A stretch of DNA of 48,985 bases from JAJPXI01 sp051867655 (GTDB taxonomy: Bacteria; Bacillota; Clostridia; Oscillospirales; Oscillospiraceae): positions 1 to 48,985 of the forward strand of contig JBJDYV010000034.1 in NCBI GenBank assembly GCA_051867655.1, in the 5' to 3' direction. Position numbers and translations under genes: made by a program. Positions 31,877 to 41,376 of the stretch are shown piece after piece (positions within the stretch are counted from its first letter, which is position 1; each line of letters begins with the position of its first letter). A model generated the notes under the pieces. The model did no database searches. It was not told the DNA's origin and saw nothing but the letters and a program-made list of their open reading frames with translations.

Positions 31877-33375
31877 GCGAAGCGATTTTTGAGATCCACG
31901 GCCTGAACAAGAGCTTCGGCTCCACGCACGCCAACAAAAACATCGATTTCTCCCTGAAGCAGGGCGAGATCCGCGGCCTGATCGGGGAGAACGGGTCCGG
32001 CAAGTCCACCCTGATCTCCCAGATCGCGGGCATCTATCCCCCCGACTCCGGCGAGATGACCATCGGCGGCCAGCCCTACGCCCCCCACAGCCCCGCCGAC
32101 GCCTACAAGCACAACATCGCCATGGTCCTGCAGGAGCTGGGCGTGGTGGGTGGCCTGCCCGTGGGCGTCAACGTCTTCCTGGGCCGCACCCATCAGTTTA
32201 CGAAGCACGGTGTGCTCAACGTCAAGGCCATGAAGAAGGCCACAGCCGAGGTCTTTGAAAAATGGGACCTGCCCATGCCCCCCCTGAACGCCGACCCCGG
32301 CAACATGCTCATCGAGTCCCGCAAGATGGTGGAGCTGGCCCGGGCCCTGTCCGTGGACCCCAACATCCTCCTGCTGGACGAGATCACCCAGTCCCTGTCC
32401 CTGAACAACCGCCAGAAGCTGTACGAGCTTCTGCAGAAGCTGAAGGCCATGGGCCGCTCCGTGGTGCTGATCACCCACGACGTGGAGGAGATGCTGGAGA
32501 TCACCGACACCATCACCGTCCTGCGCGACGGCGAGGTGGTGGGCAACGTGGTCTCCGCCGATACCAGCCCCGACGAGATCAAGCGCATGATGGTGGGCCG
32601 CGAGGTCAGCGGCGACTATTACCGCGCCGACCACGAGGCCGTGTACGACGACGAAGTGGTGCTCCGCGTCCAGGACCTGACCGTACCCGGTGAGCTGGAG
32701 GACATCAGCTTTGACCTCCACGCCGGTGAGATCCTGGGCTTCTGCGGACTCAGCGACTCCGGCATCCACTCCGTGGGCAAGGCGGTCTACGGCCTGTCCA
32801 AAGCCAGCGCCGGGAGCGTGCATCTGGTGGGGAAGGACCTGGACATCAAAACCCCCATGGACGCCCTGAAGAACAACATGGGCTACGTTCCCAAGGACCG
32901 CGACTCCGAGGCTCTGCTGATCAACGACGCCATCCGGGAGAATTTCACCCTGCCCTCCTACGGCGAGCTGACCGGCCCCCTGGGGTACATCTCCCCCGGC
33001 CGCATGAAGCTGCTGGCCCAGGAGATGGTGGAGAAGCTGTCGGTCAAGTGTACCGGCATCAACCAGCCCGTCAGCGCCCTGTCCGGCGGCAACAAGCAGA
33101 AGATCAACCTGGGCCGCTGGCTGGCCAAGGACGTGAAGGTGCTCATACTCGACTGTCCCACCCGCGGCGTGGACGTGGGCGTCAAGGCGTACATCTACGC
33201 CTTGATGAAGGAAGCCAAAAAGAACAAGATCGCCACCATCCTCATCTCCGACGAGCTGACCGAGGTCATCGGCATGGCCGACCGCCTGATCGTCATGAAG
33301 GACGGCAAAATGACCCGGTCCATCAGCCGCGACGGAGAGTTCACGGAGCAGGCCATCATTGAGGTGATGATATGA
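31873..33375 (+). CDS. Ribose-type ABC transporter double ATPase
   Basis: The 500-residue product has two ABC domains in tandem, as in RbsA. Domain 1 has Walker A GENGSGKST (38-46), Walker B ILLLDE (E170) and H202, but its signature is NMLIESRKM (144-152) instead of LSxGQ. Domain 2 has a good signature LSGGNKQ (403-409), but GLSDSGIHS (292-300) replaces Walker A and C428 replaces the catalytic Glu in ILDCPT. Because each ATP site is built from Walker A of one domain and the signature of the other, one site is complete and the other is degenerate. It overlaps both permeases by four bases. Confidence 0.9.
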   Translation: MSEAIFEIHGLNKSFGSTHANKNIDFSLKQGEIRGLIGENGSGKSTLISQIAGIYPPDSGEMTIGGQPYAPHSPADAYKHNIAMVLQELGVVGGLPVGVNVFLGRTHQFTKHGVLNVKAMKKATAEVFEKWDLPMPPLNADPGNMLIESRKMVELARALSVDPNILLLDEITQSLSLNNRQKLYELLQKLKAMGRSVVLITHDVEEMLEITDTITVLRDGEVVGNVVSADTSPDEIKRMMVGREVSGDYYRADHEAVYDDEVVLRVQDLTVPGELEDISFDLHAGEILGFCGLSDSGIHSVGKAVYGLSKASAGSVHLVGKDLDIKTPMDALKNNMGYVPKDRDSEALLINDAIRENFTLPSYGELTGPLGYISPGRMKLLAQEMVEKLSVKCTGINQPVSALSGGNKQKINLGRWLAKDVKVLILDCPTRGVDVGVKAYIYALMKEAKKNKIATILISDELTEVIGMADRLIVMKDGKMTRSISRDGEFTEQAIIEVMI

Positions 33376-34391
33376 GAAAACGCACAAATAAGCTGGGGAA
33401 CCTGATGTTCCAGGATGTGGTCCCCTTTATCGCTTTTATCGTCATTTTCCTGTTCTTCACCTTTGCCAGCTACAACGAGCGCACCGGCACCTTCCAGATG
33501 CTGACCGTGCGCAACCTGAGCACCCTTTTGGAGCAGACCATGCAGACCATCCTGGTGGCCTGCGGCACCCTGTTCGTGGTGTCCCAGGGCAGCACTGACC
33601 TGTCCGTGGGCGTCAACCTGGCCCTGTCCGGCGTCATCGGCACCTGGGCGGCCTACGCCACGGGAATTGACTGGCTGATGATCCCCGTGACCCTGATCGT
33701 GGGCCTGCTGGTGGGCGTGTTCAACGGCGTCATCGTCAGCAAGTGCAAGGTGTCCTCCTTCATGCTCACCCTGGCCATGCTCATCGGCGTGCGCGGTCTG
33801 GTCAACTTCATCCAGATCCGCACCGACGTGCAGAGCCTGCCCGCGGGCCTGTCCTTCCTGAGCAACTCCACCGTCATGGTCATCCTGTTCCTGGTCATCG
33901 TGGTCATCATGGCCTACGTGTTCGAGTTCACCAAGGTCGGCCGCTACAGCCGGGCCATCGGAGAGAACGAGACCACCGCCAAGTTTGTCGGCGTCCCGGT
34001 GGACAGGATGAAGATCATCGCCTTTGCCCTGTCCGGCCTGATGGCCGGCGTGGCTGCCGTGTTCAACATGGCCACCGTGGGCTCCACCAACCAGCAGATG
34101 GGCGTCTTCCTGGAGATCCGGGTCATCATGGCCATCTACCTGGGCGGCGTCATGGTCACCGGCGGCTCCTCCGCCAAGTTCTACAAGATCCTGCTGGGCT
34201 CCTTCTCCATCCAGATCATCGTCAAGGGCCTGGCCCTGATGGGCAAGTCGGACGCCCACTACTCCCAGTCCGTGCAGGGCATCCTGCTGCTGGTGATCCT
34301 GTTCCTCAGCGCCCTGGCGGGCCGCAGAAGGGGACGGGTCAGGGAGCAGCTCCCCGAGCACGACGAGGCCAAAGCGGCCAAGACAAAGTAA
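33372..34391 (+). CDS. Ribose-type ABC permease 2
   Basis: The 339-residue product is a multi-span RbsC-like permease with GRYSRAIGENETTAKFVGVPVDRMK as the ATPase-coupling loop and a late MVTGGSSAKFYKILLGS. The basic C-terminus (GRRRGRVREQLPEHDEAKAAK) is cytoplasmic. It starts inside the ATPase stop (ATGA). With permease 1 it makes an asymmetric pair. The operon ends at a hairpin at 34409-34446. Confidence 0.88.
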   Translation: MRKRTNKLGNLMFQDVVPFIAFIVIFLFFTFASYNERTGTFQMLTVRNLSTLLEQTMQTILVACGTLFVVSQGSTDLSVGVNLALSGVIGTWAAYATGIDWLMIPVTLIVGLLVGVFNGVIVSKCKVSSFMLTLAMLIGVRGLVNFIQIRTDVQSLPAGLSFLSNSTVMVILFLVIVVIMAYVFEFTKVGRYSRAIGENETTAKFVGVPVDRMKIIAFALSGLMAGVAAVFNMATVGSTNQQMGVFLEIRVIMAIYLGGVMVTGGSSAKFYKILLGSFSIQIIVKGLALMGKSDAHYSQSVQGILLLVILFLSALAGRRRGRVREQLPEHDEAKAAKTK

Positions 34392-34408
34392 AGGTTTCAC
34401 AGCTTCAA

Positions 34409-34446
34409 AGCGTGCCGGAGCGTCCCGTGGGGCGGTCCGGCACGCT
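34409..34446 (+). terminator. Hairpin after the ABC operon
   Basis: AGCGTGCCGGA (34409-34419) pairs with TCCGGCACGCT (34436-34446), followed by ATGTTT. The U tract is weak, so partial readthrough into the metalloenzyme gene is possible. Confidence 0.65.
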
Positions 34447-34535
34447 ATGTTTACAGAAAGTTCACACCTGGGGTCAGGGGCTGGAAAAGACGTCCAAAAA
34501 CGACGGTAAAAGTAAGCAAAACCGGCAAAAAACGA

Positions 34536-34564
34536 TTGACAAAAGGTTGCGGAATTATTATAAT
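34536..34564 (+). promoter_or_regulatory. Consensus promoter of the metalloenzyme-lactonase unit
   Basis: A perfect TTGACA (34536-34541) and perfect TATAAT (34559-34564) are separated by exactly 17 bp, the strongest promoter in the window. The 90-base leader contains GCAGCG (34571-34576) and CGCTGC (34612-34617), able to pair, and an AAGGAGG ribosome site at 34645-34651. Confidence 0.88.
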
Positions 34565-34660
34565 AATAGCGCAGCGAGTAGCGTAGCGGCATAAGTCCGG
34601 CTGAAGCGATCCGCTGCATTTCTTATTTTTAGTCAAATTTTTTTAAGGAGGAAAAATATC

Positions 34661-35983
34661 ATGGCACCTCAAGTTGGTATTCCTGAGCAAGCATGGGATT
34701 TCCTGTCTGACATGGTTGACAATTGTGTCGGCCGCGCGATCGATCTGTCCGGCGCGAAGAAGGAAGTTCTGATCCTGGTCCACAAGGACGGCCTGTACGG
34801 CGGCGACAACCTGATCGACGAAGAAGCGATCGGCTGGGTCTCCACCGCTTTCACGTCCCGCAACTGCCGCTGCTCCATCCTGTGGGTCGACGATCCTCAG
34901 CTGAAGCATGGCTGGCGTTATCCCCCCGTCGTCAAGAAGGCGATCGAGGGCGCCGACATCATCATCAACACCCCCTGGCAGATGCCCGTCGAGGAGATCG
35001 CGGACTTCCGCGGCCACATCGAGTGCGCTCACCTGAACGACCCCGCCCGTATGACCGAGCAGGCCAAGAAGGACTTCCCCCGCCGCCCGGACAAGCAGCC
35101 CAAGGGCCTGGACTACGACGCCGGTACCTGGATGGTCCGTCTGTTCCCCGTCACTGCTGACCTGATGATGACCGACTGGGCCCGTACTCCCTACGAGCTG
35201 ACCATCATGCTGCGTCACATCTCTTCCGAGCCCTTCATGAACCTGGATCATCCCACCAAGTTCCACATGACCGATCCCAACGGCACCGATCTGACCGGCT
35301 ACACCGTCAACCCCGTCAAGCGCGAGGACGAGAACGGCGTGGGCGTCCCCGGTATGCCCTACGACTCCTGGCGTGAGAATTCCTCTCACTACCTGCCCGT
35401 TCCCGAGTGGGTCCATCCTCCCATCAACTGCACCCACGTCAACGGCGTCCTGTACTTCACCGAGATGCTGCCCTGGTGGAGCAAGTACATCGAGATCTCT
35501 CCCTACTGGGATGAGCCCATCAAGATCACCGTCGAGGAGTCCCGCATGGTCGGCATCGAGGGCGGCGTCGAGGCCAAGAAGCTGTACGCCTTCCTGAAGG
35601 AGATGGAGGAGAAGGTCGGCGACAAGATCTGGCTGTTCGACACCTTCCACTTCGGCATCCATCCCAACGCTCACGTCAACTACTATCAGTGCCCCAACGA
35701 CATCTATCGCCGCACCATCGAGCACATGGACTGCTCCAACGTGCACTGGCACCTGGGCTCCGCCGGCGGCCGCCCGGGTTACAACTTCTATCCCCACATC
35801 ACCGGCGATATCCGCAACTGCACTCTGACTCTGGAGCACGAGAACGGCGAGACCGAGTATGTCTACAAGGATGGCTGGCTGTGCTGCCAGGATGATCCTC
35901 GTCTGGCTGAGGTCATGAAGAAGTATCCCGGCCGTCCCGGCATCCCCGTCAACCCCAACACTCTGACCGAGCTGAAGAAGTAA
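34661..35983 (+). CDS. M29-aminopeptidase/NicX-like metalloenzyme
   Basis: The 440-residue product resembles the group that includes M29 aminopeptidases and 2,5-dihydroxypyridine 5,6-dioxygenase (NicX). The lead signatures are RMVGIEGGVEAKKL (295-308) and DTFHFGIHPNAHVN (327-340) with H330 and H334, followed by NVHWHLGSAG with H362 and H364. Relatives normally have H-x-D at the last site; here it is H-x-H. An O2-dependent ring cleavage is unlikely in an anaerobe, so hydrolytic or other chemistry is possible. It has a consensus promoter, a perfect AAGGAGG and strongly biased codons, so it is highly expressed. No signal peptide. A lactonase follows after 112 bases. Confidence 0.75.
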   Translation: MAPQVGIPEQAWDFLSDMVDNCVGRAIDLSGAKKEVLILVHKDGLYGGDNLIDEEAIGWVSTAFTSRNCRCSILWVDDPQLKHGWRYPPVVKKAIEGADIIINTPWQMPVEEIADFRGHIECAHLNDPARMTEQAKKDFPRRPDKQPKGLDYDAGTWMVRLFPVTADLMMTDWARTPYELTIMLRHISSEPFMNLDHPTKFHMTDPNGTDLTGYTVNPVKREDENGVGVPGMPYDSWRENSSHYLPVPEWVHPPINCTHVNGVLYFTEMLPWWSKYIEISPYWDEPIKITVEESRMVGIEGGVEAKKLYAFLKEMEEKVGDKIWLFDTFHFGIHPNAHVNYYQCPNDIYRRTIEHMDCSNVHWHLGSAGGRPGYNFYPHITGDIRNCTLTLEHENGETEYVYKDGWLCCQDDPRLAEVMKKYPGRPGIPVNPNTLTELKK

Positions 35984-36019
35984 GATTATCCTGAACAAAG
36001 CCACTTGACTTGGTTCAGA

Positions 36020-36057
36020 TGCAAGGGTTTTGTGCTGAATCGTGCAAAACCCTTGCA
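36020..36057 (+). other. Intergenic stem-loop between metalloenzyme and lactonase
   Basis: TGCAAGGGTTTTG (36020-36032) pairs perfectly with CAAAACCCTTGCA (36045-36057) around a 12-base loop, without a U tract. It probably tunes the ratio of the two products or protects the 3' end of the first. Confidence 0.7.
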
Positions 36058-36095
36058 CCATCTTCAATCATATTTAAGACAAGGAGATTACTACA

Positions 36096-37256
36096 ATGAG
36101 CAGATTGATTGCTTACGTCGGCAGCGGTTCCGGCGGCATCGAAGTTTTTGAGATCGGCGAGGGCGGCAAGGCCATCACCCCGCTGAACAACGGCGTCCAG
36201 GAGCCCGGCTACGCTGGCTTCCTGGCCTATGCCAAGGGCAAGCAGGTTCTGTACTCCGTGGACGAGCGCAAGGACGCCGGCCGCAATGAGAAGAACCCCA
36301 CCACCGTTCTGGCTTTCAAGGTCGATCCCGCTACCGCCGGTCTGACCTTCATCAACAAGCAGCCCACCATCGGCTGCTCCTGCGCTTCCGTCTGCGTCGG
36401 CCCCGACGAGAACTATGTCTTCACCGCCAACCACGGCAAGTTCGACCACGTCATCAAGGCTGTCGAGACCGCCGATGGCAAGTGGACCAACCAGTTCGTC
36501 TATGACGACTCCACCGTGGTGCAGTACCCTGTCAACGCTGACGGCTCCCTGGAGCCCGCCTGCGACTGCTTCGTCCTGACCGGCTGCGGCATGGATCCCA
36601 ACACCTCTCCCCAGGCCGGCGGCCACTCCCAGGCCAGCCCCCACGCCCACATCGTCGTGGTCGATCCCTCCGGCAAGTTCCTGATCGTCTGCGAGAAGGC
36701 TTCCGAGAAGATCTATGTGTTCCGTCTGGGCGGCGAGAAGCTGGTCCTGGCTTCCATCTTCCAGGCTCCTCTGCGCACCGGTCCCCGTCACTGCGCCTTC
36801 GACAAGAGCGGCCATATGTTCATGACCTGCGAGTTCTCCTCCGAGATCTGGGCCTTCAACTTCGACTCCGAGAACGGCATCCTGTCCTTTGTTGACAAGC
36901 AGTCCACCGTCGCTCCCGGCTTCTCCGGCCGCAACGAGCTGGCTACCGTCCAGATCACTCCCGACGGCAAGTACGTCTATGTCAACAACCGCGGCGAGGA
37001 CACCATCGTGGGCTTCAGCATCGCTGCCGACGGCAAGCTGACCAAGGTGTTCTCCACCGGCGTCGGCAAGTGCCCCGCCGATCCCAAGGACGCTGTCCGC
37101 GACATGCAGCTGACTCCCGACGGCTCCGTCCTGCTGGTCCCCGTTCGTCCCGACAACGTGGTCCGCAGCTACGCTGTTGGCGCCGATGGCTCTCTGACTC
37201 CCATCACCGAGGTTCCCGCCAACAACCCCGTCTTCATCTGCCTGGCTGAGCTGTAA
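36096..37256 (+). CDS. Lactonase-type beta-propeller protein
   Basis: The 386-residue product belongs to the seven-bladed propeller family that includes 6-phosphogluconolactonase (YbhE type). Visible repeats are LIAYVGSGSGGIEVFEI, VCVGPDENYVFTANHGKF, ASPHAHIVVVDPSGKFLIV, RTGPRHCAFDKSGHMFMT, LATVQITPDGKYVYVNNRGEDTIVGFSI and VRDMQLTPDGSVLLVPVRPDNVV. It is cytoplasmic (no signal). AAGGAG precedes the ATG. Codon use is strongly biased as in the preceding gene, and a clean terminator follows. In context it may open a lactone produced from the transported compound rather than act in the pentose phosphate pathway; this is inferred. Confidence 0.85.
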   Translation: MSRLIAYVGSGSGGIEVFEIGEGGKAITPLNNGVQEPGYAGFLAYAKGKQVLYSVDERKDAGRNEKNPTTVLAFKVDPATAGLTFINKQPTIGCSCASVCVGPDENYVFTANHGKFDHVIKAVETADGKWTNQFVYDDSTVVQYPVNADGSLEPACDCFVLTGCGMDPNTSPQAGGHSQASPHAHIVVVDPSGKFLIVCEKASEKIYVFRLGGEKLVLASIFQAPLRTGPRHCAFDKSGHMFMTCEFSSEIWAFNFDSENGILSFVDKQSTVAPGFSGRNELATVQITPDGKYVYVNNRGEDTIVGFSIAADGKLTKVFSTGVGKCPADPKDAVRDMQLTPDGSVLLVPVRPDNVVRSYAVGADGSLTPITEVPANNPVFICLAEL

Positions 37257-37279
37257 GACAAGCTCCCCTATGAAGCACG

Positions 37280-37307
37280 AAGCCCCCGGCCTTCCGGCCG
37301 GGGGCTT
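37280..37307 (+). terminator. Terminator after the lactonase gene
   Basis: AAGCCCCCGGCC (37280-37291) pairs with GGCCGGGGGCTT (37296-37307), then TTTT. Confidence 0.92.
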
Positions 37308-37323
37308 TTTTGCGAAAAAATCC

Positions 37324-37354
37324 TTGACTGTGCACCTGGTTTACCCTTTAGAAT
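37324..37354 (+). promoter_or_regulatory. MerR-type promoter with operator dyad
   Basis: TTGACT (37324-37329) and TAGAAT (37349-37354) are 19 bp apart, the over-long spacer that MerR regulators compensate for by DNA distortion. GTGCACC-T-GGTTTAC (37330-37344) is an imperfect dyad inside the spacer. The site therefore looks autoregulated by the MerR-type protein that follows. Confidence 0.7.
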
Positions 37355-37368
37355 GAAGGGGAAAGGAG

Positions 37369-38796
37369 GTGGTCCCCATCACCATTCGGGAGATGGAGCA
37401 AAGATCCGGGCTTGACCGGACCAACATCCGCTTTTATGAGCGGGAGGGCCTGCTGGAGCCGGCGCGCCGGGCCAACGGCTACCGGGATTACAGCGAAGAC
37501 GACCTGCGGCTCCTGCTGAAGATCAAGCTGCTGCGGCGGCTGGGGTTTTCCCTCGAGTCCATCCGCGCCCTGCGGAAGGGCGAGACGGCCATGGGGGAGG
37601 AGCTGGAGCGGCGTCTGGACGCCCTCCGCACCCAGCGGCAGGAGGAGAACGCCGCCGAACAGGTCTGCACTGCCATGAAGGCGGACGGGGCCGCCTTCCA
37701 TACGCTGGACACTCAGCGGTACCTGCGCACCTACGACCGGGCGGCGCAGGCGGGGGAGGAGGCCTGCCCGCCCGTACCCGAAAGCGACCGGGTCCGGTCC
37801 GCCGGGGTCCCCTGGCGGCGCTTTTTTGCCCGCTGGCTGGACATGGGCATTCTGGAGCTGCTGCTCTGCGGGGGGCTCGCCCTGGGGTTTGGGGTGGATC
37901 TGGGAGAGCTTTCCCGGTGGGCGGAGTGGCTGCTGACCTTTCTGGTGTGGGCGCTGCTGATCCCCTTGGAGGCCCTCTGCGTCTCCCGCTGGGGCGCCAC
38001 GCCGGGCAAGGCCCTGATGGGGATCTCGGTAGGGGATGAGAAAGAACGGCCGCTGTCCTTTGGCCGGGCCGCCGAGCGCACCTGGGAGGTCTTTGTCTAC
38101 GGCGCGGGCTGCAACATTCCCATCTATACGCTCTACCGCGGCTGGAAGAGTTATCAGGAGATCAGATCCGGGCGGGGGCCGGAGTGGGATGACCGCATCA
38201 CTGTTGCGGCCAAACCCTTCCGCCCCTGGCGGCTCGGAGCCGCCGCCGCGGCCGTCCTGGCGCTGGTGGGGGCGTTCCTCCTGCTCGGCATGACCGCTGA
38301 ACTGCCGGACAACCGGGGCGGGGACCTGACCGTGATGCAGTTTGTGGAGAATTATAACCAGCTCAGCGCACGGCAGAACAAGGGCCTGAACGCGCAGACC
38401 CTGCTGCCCGACGGCACCCTGGTGCGGATGAACGGCCGGGGCGAGCTGGTGGCCGACGGGGATGTGCGGCTTGTGATCGAGCAGCAGGACGGCGCGGTGA
38501 CCGCCCTTTCCTACAGCCGCACGGATGCGGTGCCGTCCGCTTACCGCCCGGATGGCGCGGGAAAGCAGGTCATGCGCATCGCCTTCCGGGCTTTCGCCTG
38601 GGCGGACGCGGGCCCCATCGCCGCCCTGCGCTCTCTGCCGGTGCTGGAGGAGCTGTCCGGCCACCGGGAGGGGACGCTGGACCGGGAAGTGCTGGGATAC
38701 CGGCTGACGTACATTATCACGCCCCTGGGGCAGGCGGCGGGGGAGGGGGACACGGTGGAGTATCGGGTGCTGTTCCGCATGAGCCGGGTCCAGTGA
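37369..38796 (+). CDS. MerR-RDD membrane-anchored regulator fusion
   Basis: The 475-residue product begins with a MerR winged helix (EMEQRSGLDRTNIRFYEREGLLEPARRANGYRDYSEDDLRLL, 8-50). An Arg/Glu-rich coiled-coil-like stretch (about 78-97) follows, then an RDD domain with a first span (RRFFARWLDMGILELLLCG, from 150) and CVSRWGATPGKALMGISVG (204-222). A further span (about 289-308) and a C-terminal extracytoplasmic part of about 165 residues complete it. The fusion would tie DNA binding to the membrane. The start is uncertain: GTG at 37369 overlaps the AAAGGAGGT site, so a start a few codons later (ATC/ATT or the ATG of residue 9) is possible. It has no partner gene. Confidence 0.85.
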   Translation: MVPITIREMEQRSGLDRTNIRFYEREGLLEPARRANGYRDYSEDDLRLLLKIKLLRRLGFSLESIRALRKGETAMGEELERRLDALRTQRQEENAAEQVCTAMKADGAAFHTLDTQRYLRTYDRAAQAGEEACPPVPESDRVRSAGVPWRRFFARWLDMGILELLLCGGLALGFGVDLGELSRWAEWLLTFLVWALLIPLEALCVSRWGATPGKALMGISVGDEKERPLSFGRAAERTWEVFVYGAGCNIPIYTLYRGWKSYQEIRSGRGPEWDDRITVAAKPFRPWRLGAAAAAVLALVGAFLLLGMTAELPDNRGGDLTVMQFVENYNQLSARQNKGLNAQTLLPDGTLVRMNGRGELVADGDVRLVIEQQDGAVTALSYSRTDAVPSAYRPDGAGKQVMRIAFRAFAWADAGPIAALRSLPVLEELSGHREGTLDREVLGYRLTYIITPLGQAAGEGDTVEYRVLFRMSRVQ

Positions 38797-38810
38797 AAAA
38801 CGAAAAAATG

Positions 38811-38836
38811 AGCGCCCGGCCTGATGGCCGGGCGCT
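38811..38836. terminator. Bidirectional terminator between MerR-RDD and lepB
   Basis: AGCGCCCGGCC (38811-38821) pairs with GGCCGGGCGCT (38826-38836), flanked by A-rich and T-rich runs. It serves the two convergent genes. Confidence 0.88.
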
Positions 38837-38838
38837 TT

Positions 38839-39420
38839 TCAGAGAAGCCCCTTGATGTTTTGCAGGGGGAACACCACGGCCACCGCCTGGCCCAGGATGT
38901 ACCGGCAGTCCACCGCGCCCAGAGTGGCGTCGCGGCTGTCGGCGGACACGTTCCGGTTGTCGCCCATGACGAACACGCTGCCCTCCGGCACGGTCATCTC
39001 CGTGATGGTCTGCCACCCCTTCTGGACCATGGGCTCCAGAATGTAGTCCTCCTCCAGAACCACGCCGTCCACCGTCACCGTGCCCGCGGCGTAGTCGATC
39101 CGGATCGTCTGTCCCTCCGTGGCGATGACCCGCTTGACGATAGGCTTGTTGGCGGCGTCAAAGTCCTTGTGCAGTACCACCACATCTCCCGTCCGGGGCG
39201 TGTAGAACAGGGAGCGGATCAGAATGACGTCCCGGATACGCCCCTCCTCCTGTTCGCCATGCAGGGTGGGCTCCATGGAGCTGCCGTCCACCACCACGGG
39301 CCGGCCCACGAAGACCATCAGCAGGACCAGGACCGTCAGCCCGACGGCGAAGGTCTGCAGCCAGAAGTACAGCTCCCCGGCCAGAGTGCGGGGCGTTTCC
39401 TCTTTCTGTTTCTGCTTCAT
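38839..39420 (-). CDS. lepB: Signal peptidase I
   Basis: The 193-residue product is the type I signal peptidase that cleaves exported preproteins at the outer face of the membrane. One N-terminal span (FAVGLTVLVLLMVFVG) is followed by the catalytic serine S48 in DGSSMEPTL, the catalytic lysine K96 in IVKRVIA, and the GDNR..SADSR box near residue 160. The length and single span fit the Gram-positive form. GGGAGA precedes the ATG at 39420, and its terminator is shared with the MerR gene. Confidence 0.96.
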   Translation of the reverse strand: MKQKQKEETPRTLAGELYFWLQTFAVGLTVLVLLMVFVGRPVVVDGSSMEPTLHGEQEEGRIRDVILIRSLFYTPRTGDVVVLHKDFDAANKPIVKRVIATEGQTIRIDYAAGTVTVDGVVLEEDYILEPMVQKGWQTITEMTVPEGSVFVMGDNRNVSADSRDATLGAVDCRYILGQAVAVVFPLQNIKGLL

Positions 39421-39495
39421 ACGACGTTCTCCCTTTGAAAAAACGCCCGGCCTTTAGGTGCCTCCCCATAAGAAACCATGGCCCACTGACACGTC

Positions 39496-39576
39496 TTTTC
39501 GTTCCATCTCATCGCCGATTTTTCGCACCATATATTCCATTATGCCTTAAAAAATCGGCTCGATATGAAACGAAAA
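39496..39576. repeat. Long imperfect inverted repeat upstream of lepB
   Basis: A 28-base arm (39496-39523, TTTTCGTTCCATCTC then GCCGATTTTT) and a 27-base arm (39550-39576, AAAAATCGGC then GATATGAAACGAAAA) are largely complementary around a 26-base loop. It lies between lepB and the rny terminator and has no coding content. It may be a second terminator for rny or a remnant of a small repeat. Confidence 0.55.
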
Positions 39577-39595
39577 TCCAGTGACATTGGCAAAG

Positions 39596-39625
39596 TCAAG
39601 GCCGGAGCGTGGGCTCCGGCCTTGA
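39596..39625 (-). terminator. Terminator of rny
   Basis: TCAAGGCCGGAGC (39596-39608) pairs with GCTCCGGCCTTGA (39613-39625) around a 4-base loop; on the minus strand a short U run follows. Confidence 0.75.
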
Positions 39626-39687
39626 TCCATGTTTTCTTATGGGGACACACCTTTTACCAGGCGTTTTTGTAGAATCAAGGTTCAGAA

Positions 39688-41244
<1,557 letters not shown>

Positions 41245-41332
41245 TGGTCGGAACACCCCCCTTTCTTGCAATTTTTTTCTTTCAGTTTTCTGGTTTTCTT
41301 ATATTTCAAATGAAAGATAGTTAACCTTATCT

Positions 41333-41361
41333 ATTTTAAATCCGCTGTGCATTTCTGTCAA
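41333..41361 (-). promoter_or_regulatory. Promoter of rny
   Basis: On the minus strand a perfect TTGACA (41356-41361) and TAAAAT (41333-41338) are 17 bp apart, about 85 bases upstream of the start codon. Confidence 0.8.
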
Positions 41362-41376
41362 GGAAATTTGTCCGAA

